From assembly GCA_903930485.1 (NCBI GenBank), contig CAIYYO010000059.1, positions 1 through 21,784 of the forward strand: DNA of 21,784 nucleotides, given 5' to 3'. Under the pieces are notes generated by a model, which was not told where the DNA came from, did no database searches, and saw only the letters and a list, made by a program, of their open reading frames with translations. Source of the DNA: Methanobacteriota archaeon (GTDB taxonomy: Archaea > Altiarchaeota > Altiarchaeia > IMC4 > QMZM01). Of the stretch, positions 15,253 through 21,784 are shown in pieces; positions within the stretch are counted from its first letter, which is position 1; each line of letters starts with the position of its first letter. Made by a program: the position numbers and the translations under genes.

Positions 15253-17004
15253 TTACGGATGTTTTAATCCGGTGAAATATATAAAGTCATCCATCCCGCA
15301 TTTTCCATAGTCTACCTTAAAATACCCGTCGCCGTTCCAACTGCTCCCCCAGCTGTTCTTCAGGATCCAATAGCCGCCGGAATCGCTGTAGCCCGCGAGG
15401 GTCACGACGTGGTCGACGCTGTTTCCGCCGCCGCAGTCCGGGCCGTACGCCAGCCAGTCCGTGGCGTCGACCCCGGCCGGGAGCGGGCCGTTGCATATCA
15501 ATTTCTCCTTTACTGCCTTGTCGTCGTCGCTTATGTACTGGTAACCGCTTATGCTCCAAACCCTGCTCTGCCAATCGCTGCACTTGCCGCTGCAGTCGCA
15601 GGGCTTGGCGCATTTATAATTCGAGGAACAGCTGCACTCCGGCGTGCACGATGTCCCTGACATCCCCCTTGGAAACCCGCATTTGGTCGACGTATACGGA
15701 AAGCACGCCTCGTCGACGATGCCTGTCTCAAGGCAATCGTAGGCATCGTATCCGCAATGCGAGCAATCCATGTTATCGCAGCATGATACCAGAGTCTGTT
15801 CCGACAGGTCGGGGTTCGAGCTAGGATCCCATTTCTCTACCTTATACATGCCCTCCATCGCCGCAACCCCCGCGAAATCACAGCATGACGCGCAATCCGC
15901 CTGATCCTTTACAGGTGTCGTATAGTCTCCCCCGTTGACGTTCCTCCAGTCGAACTCCGTGGGAAGGGCGCCCGTTCTCTTGTAGGCATCGCAAGGCTTC
16001 TCCGCAATCGTTGTCGTTGTGGTTGACGATGTTGCCGTCGACGAACTCGCGGTGGTAGTGGAGGTTGTGGTTGACGGGGCAGTTGTGACCGTAGTTGTCG
16101 TCGGGGCGACTGTCGTAGTGGTGGCAGACGTAGTCGTCGTTGTTCCGGGCGGCATGCAGCATTGGCTTACGCATTTCCAGCCCGAGCCGTAATCCGAGCA
16201 GTCCTCGTCTGTTTGGCAGTTGGCCGATCCTTTCGAGCAGTCGGCGCCTTTGTAGGGGCAGACGTAGCATCCTCCGTATTTGCTCACGCAGTCCGTGTCG
16301 CTTTGGCAGTTGTCTAGCCCCGTGGTCGTAGTAGTCCCTGAAGTGGTCGACGTTGTAGAAGATGTAGCGGTCGGATTCGTCGAGGAAGTAGTGGAAGTAG
16401 TCGTCGACGTTGGTTTTGTAGTTGTCGTTGTCCGTGTCGTTGACGTGGCTGTCGTTGTTGTAGTGGTGGCCGGAGGCTTGGTAGTTGTCGGCTGGAACGT
16501 AGATGTCGTCGGGTTAGAGTCCCTGCAGCAGCGGTTGCTGCAGCAGCCGAAAGTGCATTCGTATATGTTTTTCCACAGGTACTCATTTACCCCCTTGACT
16601 TCGGTGCCTACGCATTCATACATCATCGGCTTTTCGCCTATGCGGTAAATGCAGCATCTCTGGTTCAGCACCGACGCATCGCATGTGCTGCAGTCGAAGT
16701 CCACGCCGGTGTCGGCGAGGATGCTCCCCACCATCTCCCCTGAACTGGGGCCGACGTCGTGAAGGTTCTTCGCTATGTCGTCGGTGGTCATATAGTAGTC
16801 GATGACGTCGTTCAACTCATCTTTCGAAACATTCCTAGTCCCAGACAAATAATCGCCGTACATATTGAAATACGCCTGGACGAACTGGTCTTCTGAAAGT
16901 TTTTCCGGGTTGACGGCGCAGGATGCCTGTGACAGGATCACGTAAACGAAAGAGATGAGGAGGGCCCGCCTGATGAAGCGACTTATTTCCATTGTATATA
17001 TCAT
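15253..17004 (-). CDS. Secreted modular papain-type (C1A) cysteine protease
   Basis: 583 residues. Signal peptide about 1-30. A roughly 140-residue N-terminal domain (VNPEKLSEDQFVQAYFNMYG..., ending in a Cys-rich CCSNRCCRD) is not recognised. After a Thr-rich linker comes a ten-Cys module (DNCQSDTDC...SQCCMPP), a second Thr linker and a papain-like domain (about 345-583). The catalytic set is visible: Gln in VKDQADC, Cys374 in ASCCDF, His532 in SVDHVVTL, Asn550 in LKNSWGSSW. The usual SCWAF is SCCDF here, an unusual replacement beside the nucleophile. The ATG at 16992 (MEISRF) is an alternative start that better suits the signal peptide. It has its own TATA-like element at 17021-17040 and shares its first half with the gene at 17628. 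Confidence 0.88.
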   Translation of the reverse strand: MIYTMEISRFIRRALLISFVYVILSQASCAVNPEKLSEDQFVQAYFNMYGDYLSGTRNVSKDELNDVIDYYMTTDDIAKNLHDVGPSSGEMVGSILADTGVDFDCSTCDASVLNQRCCIYRIGEKPMMYECVGTEVKGVNEYLWKNIYECTFGCCSNRCCRDSNPTTSTFQPTTTKPPATTTTTTATSTTRTTTTTKPTSTTTSTTSSTNPTATSSTTSTTSGTTTTTGLDNCQSDTDCVSKYGGCYVCPYKGADCSKGSANCQTDEDCSDYGSGWKCVSQCCMPPGTTTTTSATTTTVAPTTTTVTTAPSTTTSTTTASSSTATSSTTTTTIAEKPCDAYKRTGALPTEFDWRNVNGGDYTTPVKDQADCASCCDFAGVAAMEGMYKVEKWDPSSNPDLSEQTLVSCCDNMDCSHCGYDAYDCLETGIVDEACFPYTSTKCGFPRGMSGTSCTPECSCSSNYKCAKPCDCSGKCSDWQSRVWSISGYQYISDDDKAVKEKLICNGPLPAGVDATDWLAYGPDCGGGNSVDHVVTLAGYSDSGGYWILKNSWGSSWNGDGYFKVDYGKCGMDDFIYFTGLKHP

Positions 17005-17082
17005 AAATCTATTCAGTAAACGGGTATAAAACCTTTAAAAGACTGAGTTCTACTTTCGCCTTTTCCGCAGGAATAAAAAGGC
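16148..17082 (-). repeat. Direct repeat copy 1 (partner tail, promoter, N-terminal half of protease)
   Basis: This block matches 18399-19291 closely at the DNA level. It runs from the last codons of the upstream partner gene (encoding the LRKRRK tail), through the promoter and N-terminal domain, to the end of the ten-Cys module (CMPPG). Similarity is lowest in the first Thr linker and disappears in the second, just before the catalytic domain. Confidence 0.85.
17021..17040 (-). promoter_or_regulatory. Promoter of the papain-type protease at 15253 (duplicated copy 1)
   Basis: On the minus strand TTTTAAAGGTTTTATACCCG provides two A/T boxes 17-36 bases before the ATG at 17004. The same element precedes the metzincin gene at 19217. 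Here the gap to the ATG is four bases longer because of an insertion near 17008-17012. Confidence 0.55.
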
Positions 17083-17625
17083 AGCGCCTACGGCGACTAA
17101 GGCTATCAGCAGGTAAGACAGGGTTCCGTCGGTGCCCGGTTTTGCGGGTTGGGCGCAGTCGGGATCGTTTTTATCCCGGCAATAGTCAGAGCATTGTCCG
17201 TCTCTGACGCACAGTTTTTCTGGGATGTTCAGGGAGTATATGACAGATCCTCCATGAAATAAATCTATCCTTACGGCATCTTTAGAGTAAGGAAGCCTCA
17301 GGAATTTGTCGGCCCTTGTGAGGTTGACAATTGTCCCGTGCATTTTCCCGTCTTTTTCGATCATTTCTTTTTGTGCCGTGAAACTGACTGGGATATTGGC
17401 CGCAAATAGTTCCCGTGTGGCTGATAGGATTTTGACAGTGTATTCTCCGGCAGGCGTCGGGGCAGTGTTCACTTTCCCGTCGGTCAGGCTGAAATATTTG
17501 AGTTCGACAGAATCGTTTTTGGATATCGAGACCTCGTAGATGTAGACCTGCTCCGCGGTCGCCGTGCAGCAAACCGCCAGAAGGATCAATGTCAGGCCCC
17601 ATACCTTTTTCTTTTTCATTTTCAT
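17050..17625 (-). CDS. Membrane-anchored ectodomain protein (partner of metzincin at 17628)
   Basis: 191 residues from the ATG at 17625 (MKMKKKKVWG), two bases after the metzincin stop. A longer frame reaching 17727 lies inside that gene and is unlikely to be used. A signal peptide (about 8-22) is followed by a roughly 110-residue beta-rich ectodomain (VYIYEVSISKNDSVELKYF, PAGEYTVKILSATRELF, AVRIDLFHGGSVIYSLNIP) without DUF333 features. A short Cys motif CVRDGQCSDYCRDKNDPDC precedes AQPAKPGTDG, one membrane helix and LRKRRK. The tail is nearly the same as in the other two partners, but the ectodomain is different. Family not recognised. Tight coupling to the metalloprotease suggests a joint function. 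Confidence 0.75.
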   Translation of the reverse strand: MKMKKKKVWGLTLILLAVCCTATAEQVYIYEVSISKNDSVELKYFSLTDGKVNTAPTPAGEYTVKILSATRELFAANIPVSFTAQKEMIEKDGKMHGTIVNLTRADKFLRLPYSKDAVRIDLFHGGSVIYSLNIPEKLCVRDGQCSDYCRDKNDPDCAQPAKPGTDGTLSYLLIALVAVGAAFLFLRKRRK

Positions 17626-17627
17626 GA

Positions 17628-19217
17628 TCAACATCCGCTCATGCATTTCGCCCACTGTGTTTTTAGATAAGGGTATGCCACCGTCCCGAAGTTCGTGTCT
17701 ATGTCGCAATACGTCATGATGTCCCAATCCTGCGGGTTTTGTATGTCGGCGTAATTAGGGCATTTAAGACAGAGGGATTCAGGATTAGCACATATTGCGC
17801 CGCATAATTCTACATGGCATAAACCGTATGCATGACCTAATTCATGCGGCGTAACGATTCCGAGCCGGTCTACATCATATCCGCTGATAGTCGCGCCATC
17901 GCCGGGAATGCCTTCCGCGCAGCCTCCACCTATACCCAAGTTCACGGTAATGGCCACGAGCTTATCATAGATGCCGCCTAAGCCGTTATCTATCACGCAT
18001 TGTCTTGCATTGTCTTGGCATTCATCGCAGAGTCCTTTATCTACATCGCAAGTCGCCTTGCATTTGTCAGGTCCCAGATAGTAGAATGCCACTCTTTGAG
18101 CCGGATTGGGGCATTCCCTCACGGGAAATTTCGCCAGGATATCCGCTGCTGCAGCATTCGCTATTTGCATGAACTTGGTATTATCGTTGGAGCCGTATTG
18201 GTCGCTCACGGCAACGAAGACGATGTTCATGACCGCGACCGTCGAGGTGGTTGTGGAAGATGTTACAGTAGAGGTCGAAGTGCTCGTTGATGTAGATGAG
18301 GTAGTGGTCGTCGTTGTCGTTATAGTGACTGTTGTTGATGTGGAGGTCGATGTAGTGGCCGTCGTTGTAGTGGTTGTGCGGGTAGTCGTCGTTGTCCCGG
18401 GCGGCATGCAGCACTGGCTTACGCATTTCCACCCCGAGCCGTAATCCGAGCAGTCGCTGTCCTTTACGCAGTTGGCCGATCCTTTCGAGCAGTCTGCGCC
18501 TTTGTAGGGGCAGACGTAGCATCCTCCGTGTTTGTTCACGCAGTCCGTGTCGCTTTGGCAGTTGTCTAATCCGGTTGTCGTCGTAGTCCCTGAAGTGGTT
18601 GTTGTGGAAGACGTTGCGGTTGGATTCGTCGTTGAAGTAGTCGTAAATGTCGTCGTAGAAACGGGCGAGGACGTTGTAGTGGAGGGCTTGGTCGACGTAG
18701 TGGGTCCGGTGTCCGTCGTCGTCGGGTTAGTGTCTCTGCAGCATTTGTTGCTGCAGCAGCCGTAGCTGCATTCGTATATGTTCTTCCACTGGTATTCATT
18801 CACTCCTTTGACTTCGGTGCCTACGCATTCGTACATCATCGGCTTTTCGCCTATGCGGTATATGCAGCATCTCTGGTTCAGGACCGATGCGTCGCACGTC
18901 CCGCAGTCGAAGTCCACGCCGGAGTTTGCGAGGATGCTCCCTATCATCTCTCCGGAATTTGGACCGGCTTCATACAGGTTTTTTGCCAGGTCGCCGGTTG
19001 TCAGATAGTAGTTGACGACGTCGTTTAATTCTTCTTTTGAGACGTTCTTCGTTCCAGAGAGATAGTCGCCGTACATGTTGAAGTATGCCTGGACGTACTG
19101 GTCTTCCGAGAGTTTTTCCGGGTTGACGGCGTAAGATGCGGGTAAAAGGATCACATAAACGAAAGAGATGAGGAGGGCCCGCCTGATGAAGCGATTGATT
19201 TCCATTGTATATATCAT
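17628..19217 (-). CDS. Secreted modular metzincin-type zinc metalloprotease
   Basis: 529 residues from the ATG at 19217 (MIYTMEINRF; the ATG at 19205 is an alternative). Signal peptide, N-terminal domain and Cys-rich segment are almost the same as in the protease at 15253, with about 25 differences in roughly 167 residues by eye. A Thr linker, the ten-Cys module, a long Thr/Ser linker and a catalytic domain (about 330-529) follow. That domain contains HELGHAYGLCH (residues 458-468, bases 17814-17846), the HExxHxxGxxH zinc site of metzincins with Glu459 as catalytic base, and a Met-turn candidate DIMTYC (Met501). It is unusually rich in Cys (C467, C472, C476, C483, C486). It does not fit the archaemetzincin Cys spacing. 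A pure exported endopeptidase is the likely role; the substrate is unknown. Confidence 0.87.
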   Translation of the reverse strand: MIYTMEINRFIRRALLISFVYVILLPASYAVNPEKLSEDQYVQAYFNMYGDYLSGTKNVSKEELNDVVNYYLTTGDLAKNLYEAGPNSGEMIGSILANSGVDFDCGTCDASVLNQRCCIYRIGEKPMMYECVGTEVKGVNEYQWKNIYECSYGCCSNKCCRDTNPTTTDTGPTTSTKPSTTTSSPVSTTTFTTTSTTNPTATSSTTTTSGTTTTTGLDNCQSDTDCVNKHGGCYVCPYKGADCSKGSANCVKDSDCSDYGSGWKCVSQCCMPPGTTTTTRTTTTTTATTSTSTSTTVTITTTTTTTSSTSTSTSTSTVTSSTTTSTVAVMNIVFVAVSDQYGSNDNTKFMQIANAAAADILAKFPVRECPNPAQRVAFYYLGPDKCKATCDVDKGLCDECQDNARQCVIDNGLGGIYDKLVAITVNLGIGGGCAEGIPGDGATISGYDVDRLGIVTPHELGHAYGLCHVELCGAICANPESLCLKCPNYADIQNPQDWDIMTYCDIDTNFGTVAYPYLKTQWAKCMSGC

Positions 19218-19291
19218 AAATTCAGTAAACGGGTATAAAACCTTTAAAATACCGAGTTCTACTTTCGCCTTTTCCGCAGGAATAAAAAGGC
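18399..19291 (-). repeat. Direct repeat copy 2 (partner tail, promoter, N-terminal half of protease)
   Basis: This is the other copy of the block at 16148-17082. Stretches such as the one encoding RIGEKPMMYECVGTEVKG and the GAGTTCTACTTTCGCC... partner-tail sequence are identical or nearly so. The two copies lead into unrelated catalytic domains. Confidence 0.85.
19231..19250 (-). promoter_or_regulatory. Promoter of the metzincin gene (duplicated copy 2)
   Basis: Minus-strand ATTTTAAAGGTTTTATACCC is nearly identical to the element before the gene at 17004. With a spacing of about 25 bases, the first box suits the ATG at 19217 and the second suits the ATG at 19205. Confidence 0.55.
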
Positions 19292-19900
19292 CGCGCATAA
19301 GGCGATCAAAGTTATCAGTATGTATGGCAGGTTTCCATACGCGTTCGGCGTAGCGCAGTCCGGGTCTTTGCCTGTTTTGCAGTTGGGGTCGCATGTTCCG
19401 TCTTTTTGTTTGTCGCAGGCGGTTTCATGTCTCGGGGGCGGGCAGTCCCGGGGGCAGTTCTGGCTGTTCTCTCCTACGACGCATGCGCCGTCTCCGCATA
19501 CTCCTTCGACAACGCTGAGGTTCATCAGATGGCTGACTTCCCGGACGCTTCCGTCCGGAAGGATGCACAGAAGGCATTCGGCGTTTTTATTGTCTACTTC
19601 GCATTCTCTTCCTTTGCCGCTCCTCTGCTGTAGATTCTTTTGGGCGCAGTAACTATGATCTGTTCCGCATTTCCCCTGGAGGAAGTCCCATGCAGGGCAT
19701 GTTGCGGAGCCGGTCATCTTGCAGAACCCGACTGTTCCTAATGCAGTTTCTTTCGTCTCATATGCGTAACCCAGGGTTACGCAATAAACTGCCGAGGGAT
19801 TCCTTAAAGCCTGCGCCGGCGTGACGGCTGACGCCGTGAATAAGACCAGCATGCTCCATAAACAAAATCTACTTGCTTCCATCTTGTGATCATTTGTCAT
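19259..19900 (-). CDS. Membrane-anchored DUF333 protein (partner of protease at 19915)
   Basis: 213 residues from the ATG at 19900 (MTNDHKMEASRF), chosen because AAAGGAT precedes it and it falls just outside the upstream gene; a longer frame to 19954 overlaps that gene. A signal peptide (about 12-31) is followed by DUF333 (about 32-78: LRNPSAVYCVTLGYAYETK, GFCKMTG...CPAWDFLQGKCG). A second DUF333-like stretch with inserted Cys residues (CLLCILPDGSVREVSHLMNL) follows, then CGDGACVVGENSQNCPRDC and DGTCDPNC, one membrane helix and LRKRRK. It is clearly paralogous to the protein at 14625. It lies 14 bases after a papain-type protease gene. Function unknown; association with the protease is inferred. 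Confidence 0.8.
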   Translation of the reverse strand: MTNDHKMEASRFCLWSMLVLFTASAVTPAQALRNPSAVYCVTLGYAYETKETALGTVGFCKMTGSATCPAWDFLQGKCGTDHSYCAQKNLQQRSGKGRECEVDNKNAECLLCILPDGSVREVSHLMNLSVVEGVCGDGACVVGENSQNCPRDCPPPRHETACDKQKDGTCDPNCKTGKDPDCATPNAYGNLPYILITLIALCAAFLFLRKRRK

Positions 19901-19914
19901 GAATTTTTTATCCT

Positions 19915-21784
19915 TTAAGGGGCTATGATGCCCTTTGGGCCCTGCGGGAACCATATGGGCCTGGTATCACCGATTATGTCGCTGCATTGTTGGCCGCTGT
20001 ACGGTATGTATCCGTACCCGTTTTTGTGGTATACTCCGCAATACTCGTCCACGCCGGTAAAATCGCCCCACTCGTTCTTTATTATCCAGCAGCCGGGCTT
20101 TCCATAATTGTCCTTGCATATGCTGTTGTCGTCGTCATACGCTACAATTGTGATGCAATGCATCCAGGACGGGGAGCAAACCGCTATCGGGCCCCCGCAC
20201 AATAGACGGGCTTTGACAGCAGTTTCATCATTCGGAGTTTCGGCCGAGGAGATCTTCCAGCCGTTCTTGTTCCAGTCGCACCTCTGCGTGCACGAAAGAT
20301 CCTTGCCCTGGTAAGGGAAACAGGATTCGTCGCAAACCGTCGATGTCTTCAGGTATTGCATCACGTTCGAAGACCAGCCTCCGTTGCATCCCTGGTCTAC
20401 CTTGTCGCACGAGACGATGTCCTGCTCTGCGACATCGATGCCCGTGGACTTGCCCTGCTCGAAATTATATGTCCCCTCAATGGTGCCGATCGCCGCAAAA
20501 GCCCAGCACGAGCCGCAGGTGGGGCCTTGGTCTCTGATGGGGGTTATATAGTTCACGCCGTTGACGTTCCTCAGATCCCAGGAAGCCGGCAGCTTGCCTG
20601 TTTTCTTGTATTCGTCGCAGGCGCTGTTGGGCGTCGTCGTGGTGGTTACTGAGGTAGTTGTCGTGTTTCCCGAGGTCGACGTCGTAGTCGATACGGTCGA
20701 GGTCGTTGTTGTTGCCGGCGGCACGCAGCATTGGCTTACGCAGGTCCAGTCAGAACCGTAGTAGTCGAAGCAGTCCTCATTTGAATAGCAGTTGGCGTCT
20801 CCTTTCACGCAGTCGGCGCCGGTATACGGGCACGTGTAGCATCCTCCGTGTTTTTTGACGCAGTCTGTGTCGGTTTGGCAGTTATCGGGCGCGGTTGTCG
20901 TAGTGGTCGATGAGGTGGTTGTCGAGGTAGTCGTTGACGGAACCGTGGTTGCCGTTGTCGTAGTGGTTGAAGAAGCGGGCTTGCAGCAGTTCGCGGATAG
21001 TGAACATGTCCAGCCGGCTCCGTATTTATCGATGCAGTCTGTGTCGTTTTCGCAGTCTATGCCGCCCCCGATACATGTGCCACTGGATGTCTGGCACCTC
21101 TGGCAGGGCCCGTATTTGAGGATGCAATCCTTGTCGGTTTGGCAATTGTCGGATACGGTGGTCGTCGTGGTGCCGCCGGTCGTTGACGTTGTTGATGAAA
21201 CTGAAGTGGTTGTTGTGCCGGAAGAGGTGGTCGTGGTGCCGCCGGTAGTTGACGTGGTCGTTGTAGCCGGGTTAGTCGTCGAGGTTGTAGCCGTCGAGGT
21301 CGTCGTCGCCGGGCTGGTCGAGGTCGTGGGTGAGACGGTTGTCGTGGGCGAGACGGTAGTTGTAGGGCCGGTGGGGCATCGCCCGTTAATGCACGACATC
21401 CTCTGGGAAATAGAGCTCCCGCGCAGGATCGTTATGTAGAATCCGTCGTAGTCGCATTCGGTTATGGGTATGTTGACGATGCTCTCAGATATCCCGTTCC
21501 GGCAGATGATCTTGCATTCAGTATCCCCTACTTTGCAGCAGTCCAGGCACACCCTTCCCGCCGGCGGGATCGTCGTTGTCGTCGTCGCAGGGCTGGTCGT
21601 CGTCGTTTGGCGGGTGGTGGTCGTGGCGGGGATCGTGGTCGTTGCCGGAATGGTTGTAGTGGTGGCGGGGGGCTTTGTCGTTGTGGTCGTAGTCGTCGTT
21701 TCACCTATCTCGTCTATATTGTCGCCTTCACCTGTTTCATCTGGGTTCTCGTCCCGGTCTATGTCATCTACGTTGTCTGTCTCA
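19915..21784 (-). CDS. Secreted modular papain-type cysteine protease, 5' end beyond window
   Basis: About 622 residues visible; the N-terminus lies outside. A GTG at 21552 could be taken as a start, but the frame stays open to 21784 and encodes an acidic stretch (DIDRDENPDETGEGDNIDE) and a Thr/Pro linker, so the gene is truncated by the window. Then follow a short Cys-rich segment (VCLDCCKVGDTECKIICRNG), a Thr linker, two ten-Cys-like modules (DNCQTDKDC... and DNCQTDTDC...SQCCVPP) separated by a linker, another linker, and a papain domain. The catalytic elements are canonical: QGPTCGSCWAF (nucleophile codon 20506-20508), CNGGW, SWMHCITIVAY with the His, and WIIKNEWG with the Asn. No membrane segment is seen at its C-terminus (GPKGIIAP). 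Confidence 0.88.
   Translation of the reverse strand, partial: ETDNVDDIDRDENPDETGEGDNIDEIGETTTTTTTTKPPATTTTIPATTTIPATTTTRQTTTTSPATTTTTIPPAGRVCLDCCKVGDTECKIICRNGISESIVNIPITECDYDGFYITILRGSSISQRMSCINGRCPTGPTTTVSPTTTVSPTTSTSPATTTSTATTSTTNPATTTTSTTGGTTTTSSGTTTTSVSSTTSTTGGTTTTTVSDNCQTDKDCILKYGPCQRCQTSSGTCIGGGIDCENDTDCIDKYGAGWTCSLSANCCKPASSTTTTTATTVPSTTTSTTTSSTTTTTAPDNCQTDTDCVKKHGGCYTCPYTGADCVKGDANCYSNEDCFDYYGSDWTCVSQCCVPPATTTTSTVSTTTSTSGNTTTTSVTTTTTPNSACDEYKKTGKLPASWDLRNVNGVNYITPIRDQGPTCGSCWAFAAIGTIEGTYNFEQGKSTGIDVAEQDIVSCDKVDQGCNGGWSSNVMQYLKTSTVCDESCFPYQGKDLSCTQRCDWNKNGWKISSAETPNDETAVKARLLCGGPIAVCSPSWMHCITIVAYDDDNSICKDNYGKPGCWIIKNEWGDFTGVDEYCGVYHKNGYGYIPYSGQQCSDIIGDTRPIWFPQGPKGIIAP

Noticed and set aside
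19217..19394. N-terminal extension of the metzincin gene beyond the ATG at 19217
   Set aside because: It overlaps the end of the upstream partner gene and would bury the signal peptide. The paralogue at 17004 starts with the same MIYTMEI sequence.
20855..21439. Plus-strand poly-Val frames (also near 16280-16648 and 18532-18765)
   Set aside because: They are the reverse complement of Thr codons in the linkers and Cys modules of the proteases; such VVVV-rich products are artefacts.
21550..21552. GTG as the start of the right-hand papain-type protease
   Set aside because: The same frame stays open upstream to the window edge with a Thr/Pro linker typical of these proteins, and a start here would lack a signal peptide.
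16010..21700. Repeated short units suggestive of a CRISPR array or minisatellite
   Set aside because: The repetition comes from Thr codons in coding sequence, without constant repeats and unique spacers of fixed length.
1..21784. tRNA, rRNA, insertion sequence or integrase genes
   Set aside because: I saw no cloverleaf with conserved TpsiC/anticodon features, no rRNA-like stretch and no transposase or recombinase frame.

Overview
The window is archaeal chromosome. RadA, archaeal-type S-adenosylmethionine synthetase, MCM helicase, NMD3, a PIN-domain/PilT-type ATPase and a presenilin-type protease are all archaeal core genes. The HTH regulator - HMG-CoA synthase - thiolase - DUF35 cluster is the archaeal arrangement for the start of the mevalonate (isoprenoid lipid) pathway. 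The many secreted Cys-rich proteins with poly-Thr linkers resemble surface proteins of DPANN-type lineages, but the lineage cannot be fixed from sequence inspection alone.

Layout. 1-293 (-) is the N-terminal part of NMD3, cut by the window edge. 389-2641 (+) holds radA and mat. 2642-2836 holds a small minus-strand frame that may be a gene remnant. 2837-6560 (+) holds two large secreted or anchored proteins, separated by a roughly 140-base cluster of perfect hairpins. 6573-9963 (-) is the mevalonate-entry cluster. 10059-14623 (+) holds the PIN-ATPase, mcm and a presenilin homologue placed 7 bases after mcm. 14625-21784 (-) is an accessory locus that runs off the right edge.

The accessory locus is the notable part. 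It consists of three consecutive two-gene units, each a large secreted modular protease followed closely by a small single-pass membrane protein. Transcribed right to left they are: papain-type protease + DUF333 partner; metzincin-type metalloprotease + a partner with a different ectodomain; papain-type protease + DUF333 partner. The second and third proteases share a nearly identical promoter, signal peptide, N-terminal domain and ten-cysteine module, but carry unrelated catalytic domains. The similarity stops in the Thr-rich linker just before the catalytic domain. All three partners end in related transmembrane/KR-rich tails, while their ectodomains follow the catalytic class of the neighbouring protease. 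This looks like a modular surface-protease system built by duplication and catalytic-domain exchange. Partner functions (inhibitor, anchor, chaperone or substrate adaptor) are inference.
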